From contig CAZQQC010000074.1 in the NCBI GenBank assembly GCA_964595365.1, positions 1 to 14,816 of the forward strand: 14,816 nucleotides of DNA, written 5' to 3'. Under the pieces are notes generated by a model that was not told the origin of the DNA, ran no database searches, and saw only the letters and a program-made list of their open reading frames with translations. The DNA comes from Fen-1258 sp964595365 (lineage in GTDB: Bacteria > Bacteroidota > Ignavibacteria > Ignavibacteriales > Melioribacteraceae). A program made the position numbers and the translations under genes. Shown piece by piece: positions 1-8,451 of the stretch (positions are counted from its first letter, which is position 1; every line of letters starts with the position of its first letter).

Positions 1-2
1 GC

Positions 3-293
3 GCTCTCAAAGACAAAGAAATAGACGATGTGATGCGAGCTGTTCGACTGTCATTCAAAGCGTTGGAAGCCACTATAAAACCTCAAGGTTTTAACTTTGG
101 TGCAAATTTTGGAAAAGCTGCAGGTGCCGGAATTGACGCACATCTTCATTTTCATATTGTGCCGCGCTGGAACGGTGATACTAACTTTATGCCGGCGCTT
201 GGTGAAGTGAAAATTATTTCTCAAGACTTGCTTGTAACGAAAAAAAAATTAATTAAAGCATTCAAGAAAATTTCGGAAAAAAATAATTTATGA
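3..293 (+). CDS. HIT-family nucleotide hydrolase/phosphorylase, 3' part (5' end outside window)
   Basis: The frame is open from the window edge (ALKDKEIDDVM...), so the true start lies upstream and only about the last 96 residues are visible. The histidine triad HLHFHIV has its three histidine codons at 141-143, 147-149 and 153-155. It is preceded by the glycine-rich stretch NFGANFGKAAGAGI and followed by PRWNGDTNFMP. That arrangement is typical of the bacterial/archaeal HIT branch related to Ap4A phosphorylase/hydrolase, in which the middle histidine is the nucleophile attacking the alpha-phosphate of a dinucleoside polyphosphate or AMP derivative. The protein is probably cytosolic. Its TGA stop overlaps the ATG of the glycerate kinase (ATGA), implying translational coupling. 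The family call is firm; the substrate is not determined by sequence. Confidence 0.88.
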   Translation, partial: ALKDKEIDDVMRAVRLSFKALEATIKPQGFNFGANFGKAAGAGIDAHLHFHIVPRWNGDTNFMPALGEVKIISQDLLVTKKKLIKAFKKISEKNNL

Positions 294-1465
294 ACGACAA
301 GCTATTTAAAATTCTAATAGCTCCAAACAGTTTTAAGGAGTGCGCCGACTCGGTTGAAATATCTGAACTAATTAAAACTTCCTTGTTCAGACTTTTGCCA
401 AACGAAATAAAATCTAAAATAGATTTTTCGTTGAATCCGATTTCCGACGGCGGCGATGGCTTTATCTCCGTCTGCCAAAGAGTTTTTGGTGCCGAACTTC
501 TCCATTTTGAAATTTCGACCCCTTATAACGACGATAAATTTTTCTGCCCGGTCGGATATTTTCAGGATTCGAAAACATTGTTCGTCGAGTCCGCCGAGAT
601 ATTCGGATTGAAAATTATTCCGGATGAGTTTAGAAATCCAATTCAGCTTTCATCAAAAGGTTTGGGCGAACTTTTATTGCAGCTTTATGATTCCGTCGAG
701 AACGGAATAATGGATATCGAAAAAGTTATCATCGGTATTGGAGGAACCGGGATCAATGACTTTGGTATGGGAATGATGGAAATTTTTGGATTGGAATTTT
801 ATGACAGGAACGACAACAGTCTTGATGTTCTTCCGAAAAATTTTTTGCGTGTAGAAAAAATTGTAGTGCCGGAAGTTAACTTTCCGTTTCACATAGAAAT
901 GATAATTGATGTGGAAAATCCGCTTCTTGGAATTAACGGTGCAAGTTTAACTTTTGCAGAGCAGAAAGGCGCAACCGATGAAGAAGCCAAACAAATGGAA
1001 AAAGGTTTCTTGCATCTGCTCGATGAACTTGAAATCGATGAAGTAACTCAGGAAGGATTAAGCGGTGCTGGCGGGGGAATTGCTGCTGCTCTAAAATTAT
1101 TCTTTAATGCCGAAGAAACTTTTGCCGATAAATTTATCCGCGAGGAATTGAAGATTCGTCCTGAAAATTCAAACGTCGATATGATAATTACCGGCGAAGG
1201 TAAACTCGATACACAAACGTTGATGAACAAAGGTGCATTTATAGTTGTGAATGAATTTGCAAAGCAGAATGTGCCAATACATTTCTTGTGCGGTGTGAGT
1301 GAAGGCGATTTACCCGAAATTAAAAATATGAAAGTTTTGGAAATTGCCGAATACTTCGATTCGCCGGAAGATTCGATAAAGAAAATCGATCAAGGAATAG
1401 ACCTGGCTTGCAGAAGAATCAGCAAAGATATAATTCAACAGTTCGCAAAGAAAAACTCAAATTAA
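290..1465 (+). CDS. glycerate kinase (GarK/GlxK-type, glycerate kinase type 1 family)
   Basis: This 391-residue protein is close to the usual 370-390 of the family. It phosphorylates D-glycerate with ATP, normally to 2-phosphoglycerate, feeding C2/C3 acids (glyoxylate, serine, glycerate routes) into lower glycolysis. Visible motifs are IAPNSFKEC near residues 10-18, the SDGGDGF loop at 52-58, GIGGTGINDFGMGM from about 149, SGAGGGIAAAL from about 258, and TGEGKLDTQTL near 301. These are hallmarks of the glycerate kinase PF02595 fold. No signal peptide is present, so it should be cytosolic. The ATG overlaps the stop of the HIT gene, so the two are almost certainly one transcription unit. 2-phosphoglycerate as product is inferred from the family; 3-phosphoglycerate formation cannot be excluded. 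Confidence 0.93.
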   Translation: MNDKLFKILIAPNSFKECADSVEISELIKTSLFRLLPNEIKSKIDFSLNPISDGGDGFISVCQRVFGAELLHFEISTPYNDDKFFCPVGYFQDSKTLFVESAEIFGLKIIPDEFRNPIQLSSKGLGELLLQLYDSVENGIMDIEKVIIGIGGTGINDFGMGMMEIFGLEFYDRNDNSLDVLPKNFLRVEKIVVPEVNFPFHIEMIIDVENPLLGINGASLTFAEQKGATDEEAKQMEKGFLHLLDELEIDEVTQEGLSGAGGGIAAALKLFFNAEETFADKFIREELKIRPENSNVDMIITGEGKLDTQTLMNKGAFIVVNEFAKQNVPIHFLCGVSEGDLPEIKNMKVLEIAEYFDSPEDSIKKIDQGIDLACRRISKDIIQQFAKKNSN

Positions 1466-1493
1466 TAATAGAACACAGATTGTTATTATCATT

Positions 1494-1523
1494 TATGATT
1501 GAATCCGGTCATAAAAAATCATA
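1494..1523. other. inverted repeat between glycerate kinase and thyX
   Basis: TATGATT (1494-1500) and AATCATA (1517-1523) form a perfect 7-bp inverted repeat with a 16-base loop, in the 99-bp gap before thyX. No T-run follows, so it is not a convincing terminator. It could be an operator or a weak leader hairpin. It lies upstream of the preferred thyX start. Confidence 0.25.
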
Positions 1524-1564
1524 GCCATCATAAAGGTCAGCATTCTATTTGTCAAAGGAATTCA

Positions 1565-2488
1565 ATGGAAGAAAATTTAGATCGTCTTGATAAAATTAGA
1601 ATAGAAACACTAGATGAAATTCTGGGCAAGAAATTCAAAGTGCTGGATGACGGTTTTGTCCGTGTTGTAGATTACATGGGCGGCGACGAATCAATCGTTC
1701 AAGCGGCGCGTGTTTCGTATGGAAAGGGAACAAAAAAAATTTCCGAAGACCGCGGATTGATCCGTTATCTTTTGCGTAACTTTCATACAACACCTTTCGA
1801 GATGTGCGAAATCAAATTGCATGTTCGCGTTCCAATGGATACGTGGCGGCAATGGATTCGTCACCGCACGGCAAACGTTAATGAATACTCTACACGTTAC
1901 TCGATTGCAATTGACGCCTCTCAAAAAACAAATCCCGGCGAATGGCGTTATCAAGCACTTGATAACAAGCAGGGCAGCGCTGGATTTTTTCCTTCAGAGA
2001 TTGGTGAAAAGCTGAGTGAACGTGAAAATGAACTTCAAAATTTTGCCCGCGAAATTTACCGGGAACGCCTCGAACTCGGGGTCGCTCGCGAACAGGCAAG
2101 AAAAGATTTACCTCTCTCTACATACACCGAAGCATACTGGAAAATTGATCTTCATAACATGTTTAATTTTTTATGGCTTCGAATGGACGATCATGCCCAG
2201 TTTGAAATTCGCAGCTACGCAAAAATTATCGGTAACGAAATCGTAAGCCGATGGTGCCCCATTGCATGGAATGCCTTTAAAGAATATAGAATGGGTGCAC
2301 TGAATATTTCCACACTGGAACAGCAGATTCTAAAACAAATCATTACCGGCAATACGAAGGAAGCCATAATCTTAGCAGAAAGTTTCGGCTGGCTTAACAA
2401 GACCGAAGGCAAACTAAAAAAGAACCGCGAACGTTCTGAATTCGAAACTAAGTTAGAAGTGTTGGGACTTCTAAAACCGTGGGAATGA
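1565..2488 (+). CDS. thyX: FAD-dependent thymidylate synthase ThyX
   Basis: ThyX methylates dUMP to dTMP using methylene-tetrahydrofolate, NADPH and FAD. The signature RHRX7S is complete: RHR at residues 99-101, TANVNEY, then S109, followed by TRYS. Further family blocks are HTTPFEMCEIKLHVRVP upstream of it, and LPLSTYTEAYWKIDLHNMF and RMDDHAQFEIRSYA downstream. The 307 residues match the longer ThyX form with an N-terminal extension. I chose ATG 1565 because AAAGGA lies about five bases upstream and the protein reads naturally as MEENLDRLDK. An in-frame TTG at 1499 would add 22 unconserved-looking residues and has no ribosome site. The gene stands alone, 99 bp after the glycerate kinase. No thyA is visible, and ThyX commonly substitutes for it. 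Confidence 0.96.
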   Translation: MEENLDRLDKIRIETLDEILGKKFKVLDDGFVRVVDYMGGDESIVQAARVSYGKGTKKISEDRGLIRYLLRNFHTTPFEMCEIKLHVRVPMDTWRQWIRHRTANVNEYSTRYSIAIDASQKTNPGEWRYQALDNKQGSAGFFPSEIGEKLSERENELQNFAREIYRERLELGVAREQARKDLPLSTYTEAYWKIDLHNMFNFLWLRMDDHAQFEIRSYAKIIGNEIVSRWCPIAWNAFKEYRMGALNISTLEQQILKQIITGNTKEAIILAESFGWLNKTEGKLKKNRERSEFETKLEVLGLLKPWE

Positions 2489-2861
2489 AAGGTAAACGTA
2501 GAGTGCAGAGCCAGGAGTTAAAAAAACTGAAAACAAATTAAAGTGCTTAACTCTTGATAATCTATATTCAGCCAGTGTTGTCCGGTTGTTTTTCTATTCC
2601 TCAAAATGTGTCGATTTTTTACATATAATAGAAATAATTATGTGAAAAAATTTTCAAATCAATTTGTGTAAAATAATTCCGTAATTTAATTTATCTAAAC
2701 GACATAGAATGATTTTATCAGATAGCAGCCAGAAAGCAGTGATATTCAGCAATCAACTTTCAATCATCAATCAAATTTTTTTGTGATCTAAATCTTTTGC
2801 CGGTGTAAGATATTGAGAGAACCTCGCTGATTTTATTATATTTCGAGGAGTTAAGAGGTTA
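2489..2861 (+). promoter_or_regulatory. 373-bp AT-rich intergenic leader before the histidine kinase
   Basis: No credible gene is present. Just after thyX, CAGGAGTTAA (2512-2521) can pair with TTAACTCTTG (2547-2556) as a 10-bp stem with one G-U and a 25-base loop. It has no immediate T-run, so it is at best a 3'-end processing hairpin. The middle (about 2600-2810) is very AT-rich, with runs such as ATAATAGAAATAATTA, and is the likely promoter region, but I could not assign a -35/-10 or a Bacteroidetes-type -33/-7 pair. At the end, CCTCG (2822-2826) pairs with CGAGG (2844-2848), which overlaps a GAGGAG Shine-Dalgarno-like tract. A second tract, AAGAGG at 2853-2858, lies next to the start codon. 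Confidence 0.4.
2822..2858 (+). promoter_or_regulatory. possible ribosome-site hairpin of the histidine kinase gene
   Basis: CCTCG at 2822-2826 is complementary to CGAGG at 2844-2848, inside the upstream GAGGAG tract. It could alternatively pair with GAGG inside AAGAGG (2853-2858). The stem is only five base pairs with a 17-base AT-rich loop, so thermosensor-like or protein-controlled masking is speculative. Confidence 0.22.
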
Positions 2862-5852
2862 ATGATGAAAAATTCTCTTAAGCTTTATCAAAATAAAATA
2901 CTCAAGAAACCTTTCCTTAGCTTGTTGTTGCTTTATTTAGCCATGACGTTTCTTTTGCTTTTTGTGGGATTGTATTACTACAATTTTCAAAAAGAAAGGA
3001 TTATCAATAGCCGTTTTGAATATTTGGGTTCTATGGCTGGGTTTCGTTCCTCTCAAATTGAAAATTGGCTGGCAGACAAATATTCCGATCTTCAAATTAT
3101 AAAGGTAAGTACACCTTTGACCGATTTGTCTAGGAAAAAATTTTCGGCTGCCGAAGGCATTACACCAATTGTACTGAACTGGTTCGAAATGTTAAAAAAA
3201 TTTTACAGATATGATAACGTTATGTTGTTCAGCCGGAGCTTTGCATTTATGTACGGCTTGGTTACTCCCCGTTTGCCGCTTGCAAAGTCAGATTCGCTTT
3301 TGATCCAAACAGCAATCGATTCAAACGCGGTTATATTTTCTGACTCGAATGAAAAAACCGCCGATCAGAATCTGCTTAGATTTTTTATCCCGATAGAAAG
3401 CCAAAATGTTTCACCGTCTGGCATAGGTGTTTTGGTAATCACTATTGATCCAAGAACAACTTTTGAACCTATCCTTAATCGAAACATCGATAAATCTCCT
3501 ACAATGGAATCGTTACTTGTTAAAGCTATTAACGACAGCGTTGCATATTTGAATAGGCTGAGATATTCCAACAGAATGATAGAATCGAAATACGATGATC
3601 CCAATAAAGCGCTGTATAAAACCAGTCCAATAACCAACATGCGTGGTTTTGTAACCGGTGTAGATTACAAGAACGATGAAGTTATTGCATATATGCAGAA
3701 GATTCCATCGACAGCCTGGTTCTTAATAACCAAACTGAACCGTTCCGAATTCTATTCTCCGGTTAATAATCTTGCCAGATTAGTGTTGTTGGTGGTTATC
3801 TCTTCAGACCTGTTGCTTGCATTGATATTATTTTTCATCTGGAGAAAAAACATTGTAGCAAACGTTAGAAAAATTTACCGTGCCGAAACCGAAAAGCTTA
3901 AGATTGAGAAACGTTTTGAAACTCTGGTGAATGGTGTAAGAGATTTTGCAATAGTAGTTCTTGACCGGAATGGTAATGTTATGTCGTGGAATAAAGGTGC
4001 CGAAAAGATCAAAGGTTATTCTGCCGATGAAATTGTAGGGAAGCATATTTCGATTTTTTACCCGGAAGAAGAAAGATTAAAAAATAAATCGGCATGGATG
4101 TTAAATGAAGCAGTAAAATCCGGGAATGTACAGGTCGAAGCTTGGCGTGTAAGAAAAAATGGATCCTTTTTTTGGGCGAACGTTGTTATTACTTCGCTTT
4201 CGGATGAAAATGGAGAAGTGTATGGCTTTTTAAAAATAACACGCGACCTCACCGAAAAAAGAAAAAATGAAGAAGATCTCAAAAATTCCCGCGATTTCTA
4301 TTTGAAACTTCTCGACGATTTTCCAAATCCGGTTTGGCGCTCCGATCCCAACGGTAATTGCAATTATTTCAATAAAGCATGGCTATCTTTTACAGGCAGG
4401 TCAATCGAAGAAAATATTGGTTACGGCTGGGTTTCCAGTGTTCACCCGGACGACAAAGAACGGGTGCTGAAGGAATATTCCGAAGCTTTTAAACTGCAGA
4501 AAAGTTTTACAAGCGAATTCCGTTTGCAAGATTCACACGGCGAATACAGATGGATTATTGAATTCGGAATGCCTTATTATGATTTTAATAATCATTATTC
4601 GGGTTATCTCGGTTCGTGCTATGATATAAACGACCGAAAAAAATATGAAGACACAATCAACACCCTTTTGTCTATAAGTGAAAAACTATATTCGTCGTTA
4701 GAGATTGATCAAATCACCGATTCACTGGTGACGGAATCCATAAAACTTACTAATGCCGAAAGCGGATTTGCATGCATAAAAAGTGAAAGCGTGTTTGAAT
4801 CGAAAAGATATTATTATAAAGATCATTGGGAATACTTAAACAAAGTTTGCACAACCGATAGCCCGATTTTGCAAAAATTTGTAAACAGCAGATACAGTTG
4901 CATATCAAATGATACCGATAAAAACTCACTGATAGACAACGATCTTATTGGCAAATACAAAATTAGGCAGGCTCTTTCAACACCTTTGTTCGATTCATCC
5001 GGCGAGTTAATCGGCTTCTTTGAACTTCATAACAAAGGCAATAACAAAGTTTTTGCCAACGACGATATTAATCTGTTGAGAGGGGTCGCACGTAACGCTT
5101 CAATTTCAATTGCGAAGTCGCTTGCTTATGAAAAATTAAGAAAAACCGAATACAGGTTAAGAAGTTCTGAATCCGAGTTGAGAAACCTTGCTGCACAGAT
5201 TCAATACGCGCGGGAATCCGAAAGACAGAGCATAGCCAGAGAAGTTCATGACGAACTCGGGCAATTGTTTACTGGCATCAACCTCAACATTTCGCTCCTT
5301 ATAGAACTGCTCGAACAAACTGAGAAACCGGCTATAACTGAAATACTTGACGAATTGAATTCGGTTCAAGAATTTGTAAAGAAAGGAATTCAGGCTGTAA
5401 GAGATATATCGAGCAGCCTCCGTTCTTACGTCCTCGATCATTTGGGGCTCATTCCTGCCGTGCAGGAATATTGCCGCGAGATCGAACGTATTAGTAACAT
5501 CACTTGTAATTTTAGTTCCGATCTGGAAACATTCAACCTGGATGACGAAAGGAATGTCGCTCTTTTCCGGATAATTCAAGAAGCTTTGACAAATGTCATT
5601 CGTCACGCGGATGCTTCACTTATTGATGTTAGAATTTATCAGGCTAACGATAATCTCGGAATTAGCATTTCTGATAATGGCAAGGGAATGAGCAGTGGTT
5701 CGGAATCGTTGTCGAACTCAATGGGCATTCTTGGTATGAAGGAACGCACCATCTTTGTAGGAGGTAAATTAAATATCGATAGTGCCCCCGATAAAGGAAC
5801 TTGCATTACACTTTTGATTCCGGTTGATCCAAAAGAAAAAGTTAAGGTGTAA
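2862..5852 (+). CDS. membrane sensor histidine kinase (extracytoplasmic sensor-PAS-PAS-GAF-HisKA_3-HATPase)
   Basis: This 996-residue NarL-class histidine kinase has TM1 at about 17-40 and TM2 at about 304-330. They flank a ~260-residue extracytoplasmic region, perhaps a Cache-type sensor (IENWLADKYSDLQII is Cache-like; inferred). PAS1 with its PAC tail spans about 352-468 (AIVVLDRNGNVMSWNKGAE, ending ITRDLTEKRK), PAS2 about 476-596 (WRSDPNGNCNYFNKAWLSFTG) and GAF about 602-757. The HisKA_3 block REVHDELGQ carries the phospho-acceptor His796. The ATPase has the N-box EALTNVIRHA (Asn911) and G1-box SDNGKGM (Asp938), so all catalytic boxes look intact. Two ATGs (2862, 2865) fit the AAGAGG ribosome site; the second has better spacing. 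The response regulator begins one base after the stop, making it the obvious cognate partner. The ligand is unknown. Confidence 0.93.
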   Translation: MMKNSLKLYQNKILKKPFLSLLLLYLAMTFLLLFVGLYYYNFQKERIINSRFEYLGSMAGFRSSQIENWLADKYSDLQIIKVSTPLTDLSRKKFSAAEGITPIVLNWFEMLKKFYRYDNVMLFSRSFAFMYGLVTPRLPLAKSDSLLIQTAIDSNAVIFSDSNEKTADQNLLRFFIPIESQNVSPSGIGVLVITIDPRTTFEPILNRNIDKSPTMESLLVKAINDSVAYLNRLRYSNRMIESKYDDPNKALYKTSPITNMRGFVTGVDYKNDEVIAYMQKIPSTAWFLITKLNRSEFYSPVNNLARLVLLVVISSDLLLALILFFIWRKNIVANVRKIYRAETEKLKIEKRFETLVNGVRDFAIVVLDRNGNVMSWNKGAEKIKGYSADEIVGKHISIFYPEEERLKNKSAWMLNEAVKSGNVQVEAWRVRKNGSFFWANVVITSLSDENGEVYGFLKITRDLTEKRKNEEDLKNSRDFYLKLLDDFPNPVWRSDPNGNCNYFNKAWLSFTGRSIEENIGYGWVSSVHPDDKERVLKEYSEAFKLQKSFTSEFRLQDSHGEYRWIIEFGMPYYDFNNHYSGYLGSCYDINDRKKYEDTINTLLSISEKLYSSLEIDQITDSLVTESIKLTNAESGFACIKSESVFESKRYYYKDHWEYLNKVCTTDSPILQKFVNSRYSCISNDTDKNSLIDNDLIGKYKIRQALSTPLFDSSGELIGFFELHNKGNNKVFANDDINLLRGVARNASISIAKSLAYEKLRKTEYRLRSSESELRNLAAQIQYARESERQSIAREVHDELGQLFTGINLNISLLIELLEQTEKPAITEILDELNSVQEFVKKGIQAVRDISSSLRSYVLDHLGLIPAVQEYCREIERISNITCNFSSDLETFNLDDERNVALFRIIQEALTNVIRHADASLIDVRIYQANDNLGISISDNGKGMSSGSESLSNSMGILGMKERTIFVGGKLNIDSAPDKGTCITLLIPVDPKEKVKV

Positions 5853-5853
5853 T

Positions 5854-6489
5854 ATGAAAATAATCATAACGGATGATCATGAAATTATTAGAGAAGGATT
5901 GAAAAAGATTATTGCCCAACATGGTGATCTTAAAGTTGTTGCAGAAGCTGCAAGCATTCAAGAACTTGAGCATACTTTGAAAAAATATTCCGTCGACCTG
6001 GTAATTTTAGATATTTCTCTGCCGGACAAAAGCGGGTTAGATTTTGTGAAAGATATGAAATCGCGTTTCCCCGAAACTAAAATTTTGTTGTTTAGCATTT
6101 ATCCCGAAGAAAAATTTGCTAAGAGAGCAATTACTATGGGAGCCGATGGCTATCTAAGTAAAAGTTCAAAACCGAGTGAAATTATATCGGCGATAAGAAA
6201 GATTGAAAACGGAGGAAAATATTTGAAGTTTGATCTGATGGAAAAACTTTTTATGAATGGACACAGTACGAACGGGGTTTCTTCCCACGAAATTCTATCC
6301 AACAGAGAATTTGAAGTTCTAAGACTTCTTGCTAAAGGAAACAAAATAACCGAGATAGCCGAAACATTAGGATTGAGCGTTAACACAATTGCATCTTATA
6401 AGACCCGCATCCAGGAAAAATTAAATATTAAATCTACTGCAGAATTGATCCGTTATGCGATAGATAACGATCTGATAGAAAAATATTAA
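5854..6489 (+). CDS. NarL/LuxR-family response regulator
   Basis: The 211 residues comprise an N-terminal receiver (about 1-120) and a C-terminal LuxR-type helix-turn-helix (about 145-208). The receiver has the acidic pair Asp7-Asp8 (IIITDDHE), the phospho-acceptor Asp53 (VDLVILDISLPDKSG) and a lysine in YLSKSSKP, so it looks fully phosphorylatable. The DNA-binding part reads LSNREFEVLRLLAKGNKI, then TEIAETLGLSVNTIASYKTR, the canonical GerE/LuxR tetrahelical domain. I chose ATG 5854, one base after the kinase stop, with AAGGTG about five bases upstream. The in-frame TTG at 5824 lies inside the kinase gene and would only add residues ahead of the receiver's first strand. Phosphotransfer from the upstream HisKA_3 kinase is inferred from adjacency and matched families. 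Its targets are unknown; the 47-bp elements downstream are candidate sites. Confidence 0.95.
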   Translation: MKIIITDDHEIIREGLKKIIAQHGDLKVVAEAASIQELEHTLKKYSVDLVILDISLPDKSGLDFVKDMKSRFPETKILLFSIYPEEKFAKRAITMGADGYLSKSSKPSEIISAIRKIENGGKYLKFDLMEKLFMNGHSTNGVSSHEILSNREFEVLRLLAKGNKITEIAETLGLSVNTIASYKTRIQEKLNIKSTAELIRYAIDNDLIEKY

Positions 6490-6540
6490 CAGGCTTAGCT
6501 TTGTAAACATTGTCTTAATTTATACTCTCTATTTTATTTT

Positions 6541-6587
6541 TGCCGCTTAATCAACTACATTTTTTTTCAAAAAAAAACTGCATACAA
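6541..6587 (+). promoter_or_regulatory. 47-bp duplicated upstream element, copy A
   Basis: The segment starts TGCCG and ends CTGCATACAA. It aligns without gaps to 8597-8643 with 38 of 47 identical bases, counted by hand. The strongest block is the terminal CACTGCATACAA/AACTGCATACAA; the centre is a T-run, a C and an A-run, which inflates the identity. It lies about 185 bp before the lipoprotein start at 6773, and the rest of that 283-bp gap shows no gene. It could be a shared regulator-binding site, part of a promoter, or a remnant of a dispersed repeat. Confidence 0.45.
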
Positions 6588-6736
6588 AACCTATTCTCAA
6601 TTGTAGTTTTGCAACAGCATTAGTAACGAATATTTAGGAATGGCTAGGCAGGTGACACAGATAAAAATTAATTACAAGCAGAAAGTATTATCTATCTAAA
6701 AAGATAAAGTTGCGATAATTCAAAAACTGCCGCATA

Positions 6737-6750
6737 ATAAAATATTTTAT
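6737..6750. promoter_or_regulatory. 14-bp AT palindrome upstream of lipoprotein gene
   Basis: ATAAAATATTTTAT is a perfect palindrome ending 22 bases before the ATG at 6773 and just upstream of the AAGGAG ribosome site (6762-6767). Its position fits an operator or an AT-rich core-promoter region. Chance occurrence is likely in such AT-rich DNA. Confidence 0.25.
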
Positions 6751-6772
6751 GAACAATTAGTCAAGGAGTCTC

Positions 6773-7219
6773 ATGCGATCTCTCATTTCTATTTCGATAA
6801 TATTTATTATCGCGGGTTGTACGAAAATACTACTTAAATCTACCGACAATTCCTGGCCCGTAGAAGCAGTACTAAAGGTTAATAACGACGGGTTTATATA
6901 TGATGAGAGATATGCATTTGATCTTAATATCAAGCCGATTTTTTATGAAGAATTCAACGACTCAAATTCAGTTGCCGGAAAAGAGATTAGAGTTATACGC
7001 GACAGAGCCGGCATTTATTATTTCACAGGTGCAGGTTTTAAAAGCATTTACCGGTTTGTACCTGTGGAAGGAGGAATGAAATTGGAAGATAAAATTGATT
7101 TGCCGGATACACTTGCGCTTAAAGCACCGGCATTCAATCAGAAATTAACTAATATCGAATTGATTGACGGAACAAATAAATATTTGGTCTCTGGCAAAGA
7201 AATAGTGAGGGCAAAATGA
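6773..7219 (+). CDS. small lipoprotein of unknown function
   Basis: The 148-residue protein has a short signal peptide ending in a lipobox, IIAGC, with the lipidated cysteine at residue 16, so it should be anchored in the membrane facing the periplasm or exterior. I do not recognise the mature part. It is rich in short beta-like stretches (GKEIRVIRDRAGIYYFTGAG, SIYRFVPVEGGMKLEDKIDL) and looks like one small beta domain that could bind a ligand or a partner. A strong AAGGAG sits five bases before the ATG. Its TGA overlaps the ATG of the next gene (ATGA), so the two products are probably made in similar amounts and may work together. It is the first gene after the two-component pair and has a copy of the 47-bp element upstream. 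Confidence 0.85.
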   Translation: MRSLISISIIFIIAGCTKILLKSTDNSWPVEAVLKVNNDGFIYDERYAFDLNIKPIFYEEFNDSNSVAGKEIRVIRDRAGIYYFTGAGFKSIYRFVPVEGGMKLEDKIDLPDTLALKAPAFNQKLTNIELIDGTNKYLVSGKEIVRAK

Positions 7220-8451
7220 AGTCAAAAATTTTCTTCTGCGTCATGTTTCTGATGAACTCCCTTATGTTTGCACAGTCGGACTATGAAGCGCTGCAAAATT
7301 TTAAGGACCGGTATAAGCAGATTGAAGAATCGATTAAGAATGCTTCTTCGTTAGAAGAGTGCAACGTTGCCGGTGAGAAAATTAACGATCTAAGAAGCGA
7401 GTTTATTGATTATAAACTATTACTTGATAAAGCACTTTACCCGGAAAACTTTGAATCATCTTTTGCGAAGATAGAAAATAGTATTGAATCGAAGAGAAAA
7501 GACTTATCTCGAATAAGTACACTTGCAACACAAGTCGAGACGCTTCAAACGCAGGTTAAAGAGTTAAATCAGAAGAACGATGAGTTAATGAAGCAGATAG
7601 AAGAATTGAGAACAAAATCTGATAAAGATCGGGAAACTATCGCGGAACTTAAAAGACTTGTTGCACAATTAAAAGGGAATATAAATCAGCGTGATTTGCT
7701 GGTTCGCGACTTCGTTGATAGCCTTCTTGTAGAATTTACAAAATCGCCACACAAACTTAGTCAGAAGGAAACACAAACAATTATTTCTAAAGTCAACAAA
7801 AGCAATCTGTTCTATAATATTGAAAGAACAATTGCAGATAATATCAGATTCACGCAGGTTACACAAATGACTGCCGATGATTTTGTGCAGATGAAGAAAC
7901 AGTATCGCGATTTTAATAAAGTCTGGAGACAAATTGGGCCAAAATTAAGCAGTGTATATCTCAGTAGGAAACAAAAGAAGTCCGAGATTCCACAAATAGA
8001 TTCTTTATTTGCTCAATGGAACGATCAAATCAACAGTGGGATCTGGAAAAGTATCCGTAATCTGTTTGTAGAAAAAAATATTAATCTTGATTTGTTTAAC
8101 AACTCCAGCGCATTTGTCAACAGCGTAAATTCTTTTATTGATGATGAAATAAAAAATCTTGGTACAAAGAGCAAAAATGAATCCGAGAATATTTTTCATA
8201 CTTTTACAGACAGCATTTATTTTAGAACTATTGAAAAGAAGTGGATCCCCATGCTTGTGGAAAATAATATGATGACACAACCAGAAAAAACAATTATTGA
8301 TGCAAGAATTGAAAAGTGGAAAGAGGCAGTTGCGCCATCTTATTTGTACTTGGGATTCATTATTTCTGGCATTGTCTTTCTTATCGTTATAGTATTTCTA
8401 TTTCGAAAATCGAAGAAGTCTTCGATTAAAATAGATAAACTTTCGACGTAA
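7216..8451 (+). CDS. exported coiled-coil protein with C-terminal membrane anchor, unknown function
   Basis: The 411-residue protein has an N-terminal signal peptide with a likely cleavage in MFAQSDY (after about residue 19 or 20). A long heptad-like coiled coil follows at about 92-160 (TLATQVETLQTQVKELNQKN, then ELMKQIEELRTKSDKDRETI). Next comes a helical middle region, and then one transmembrane segment near 376-397 (LGFIISGIVFLIVIVFLF) ahead of a basic tail, RKSKKSSIKIDK. The predicted topology is periplasmic body, single C-terminal anchor and short cytoplasmic tail. No enzyme motif is visible. It is translationally coupled to the upstream lipoprotein, which suggests a structural or signal-transmitting pair in the envelope. 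An 8-bp hairpin (8408-8427) falls in the last codons. The function is not recognised. Confidence 0.85.
   Translation: MKSKIFFCVMFLMNSLMFAQSDYEALQNFKDRYKQIEESIKNASSLEECNVAGEKINDLRSEFIDYKLLLDKALYPENFESSFAKIENSIESKRKDLSRISTLATQVETLQTQVKELNQKNDELMKQIEELRTKSDKDRETIAELKRLVAQLKGNINQRDLLVRDFVDSLLVEFTKSPHKLSQKETQTIISKVNKSNLFYNIERTIADNIRFTQVTQMTADDFVQMKKQYRDFNKVWRQIGPKLSSVYLSRKQKKSEIPQIDSLFAQWNDQINSGIWKSIRNLFVEKNINLDLFNNSSAFVNSVNSFIDDEIKNLGTKSKNESENIFHTFTDSIYFRTIEKKWIPMLVENNMMTQPEKTIIDARIEKWKEAVAPSYLYLGFIISGIVFLIVIVFLFRKSKKSSIKIDKLST
8408..8427 (+). other. strong hairpin in the last codons of the coiled-coil gene
   Basis: AATCGAAG (8408-8415) and CTTCGATT (8420-8427) form a perfect 8-bp stem around a four-base loop, about 21 bases before the stop codon. 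No T-run follows on the + strand. It encodes the basic tail (RKSKKSSIKI), so coding constraint may explain it. A role in 3'-end stability is possible. Confidence 0.3.

Noticed and set aside
1499..1564. Upstream TTG start for thyX
   Set aside because: It has no ribosome site and adds a low-quality extension that runs through an inverted repeat. ATG 1565 has AAAGGA at good spacing.
2489..2861. tRNA, small RNA or copy of the 47-bp element in the kinase leader
   Set aside because: No cloverleaf or T-loop sequence was seen, and only a short TTTTGCCG match to the element occurs, within chance expectation.
5157..5606. 149-codon open frame on the minus strand
   Set aside because: It lies wholly inside the HisKA_3/HATPase coding region, has no ribosome site or recognisable domain, and is best explained as an antisense shadow of a conserved gene.
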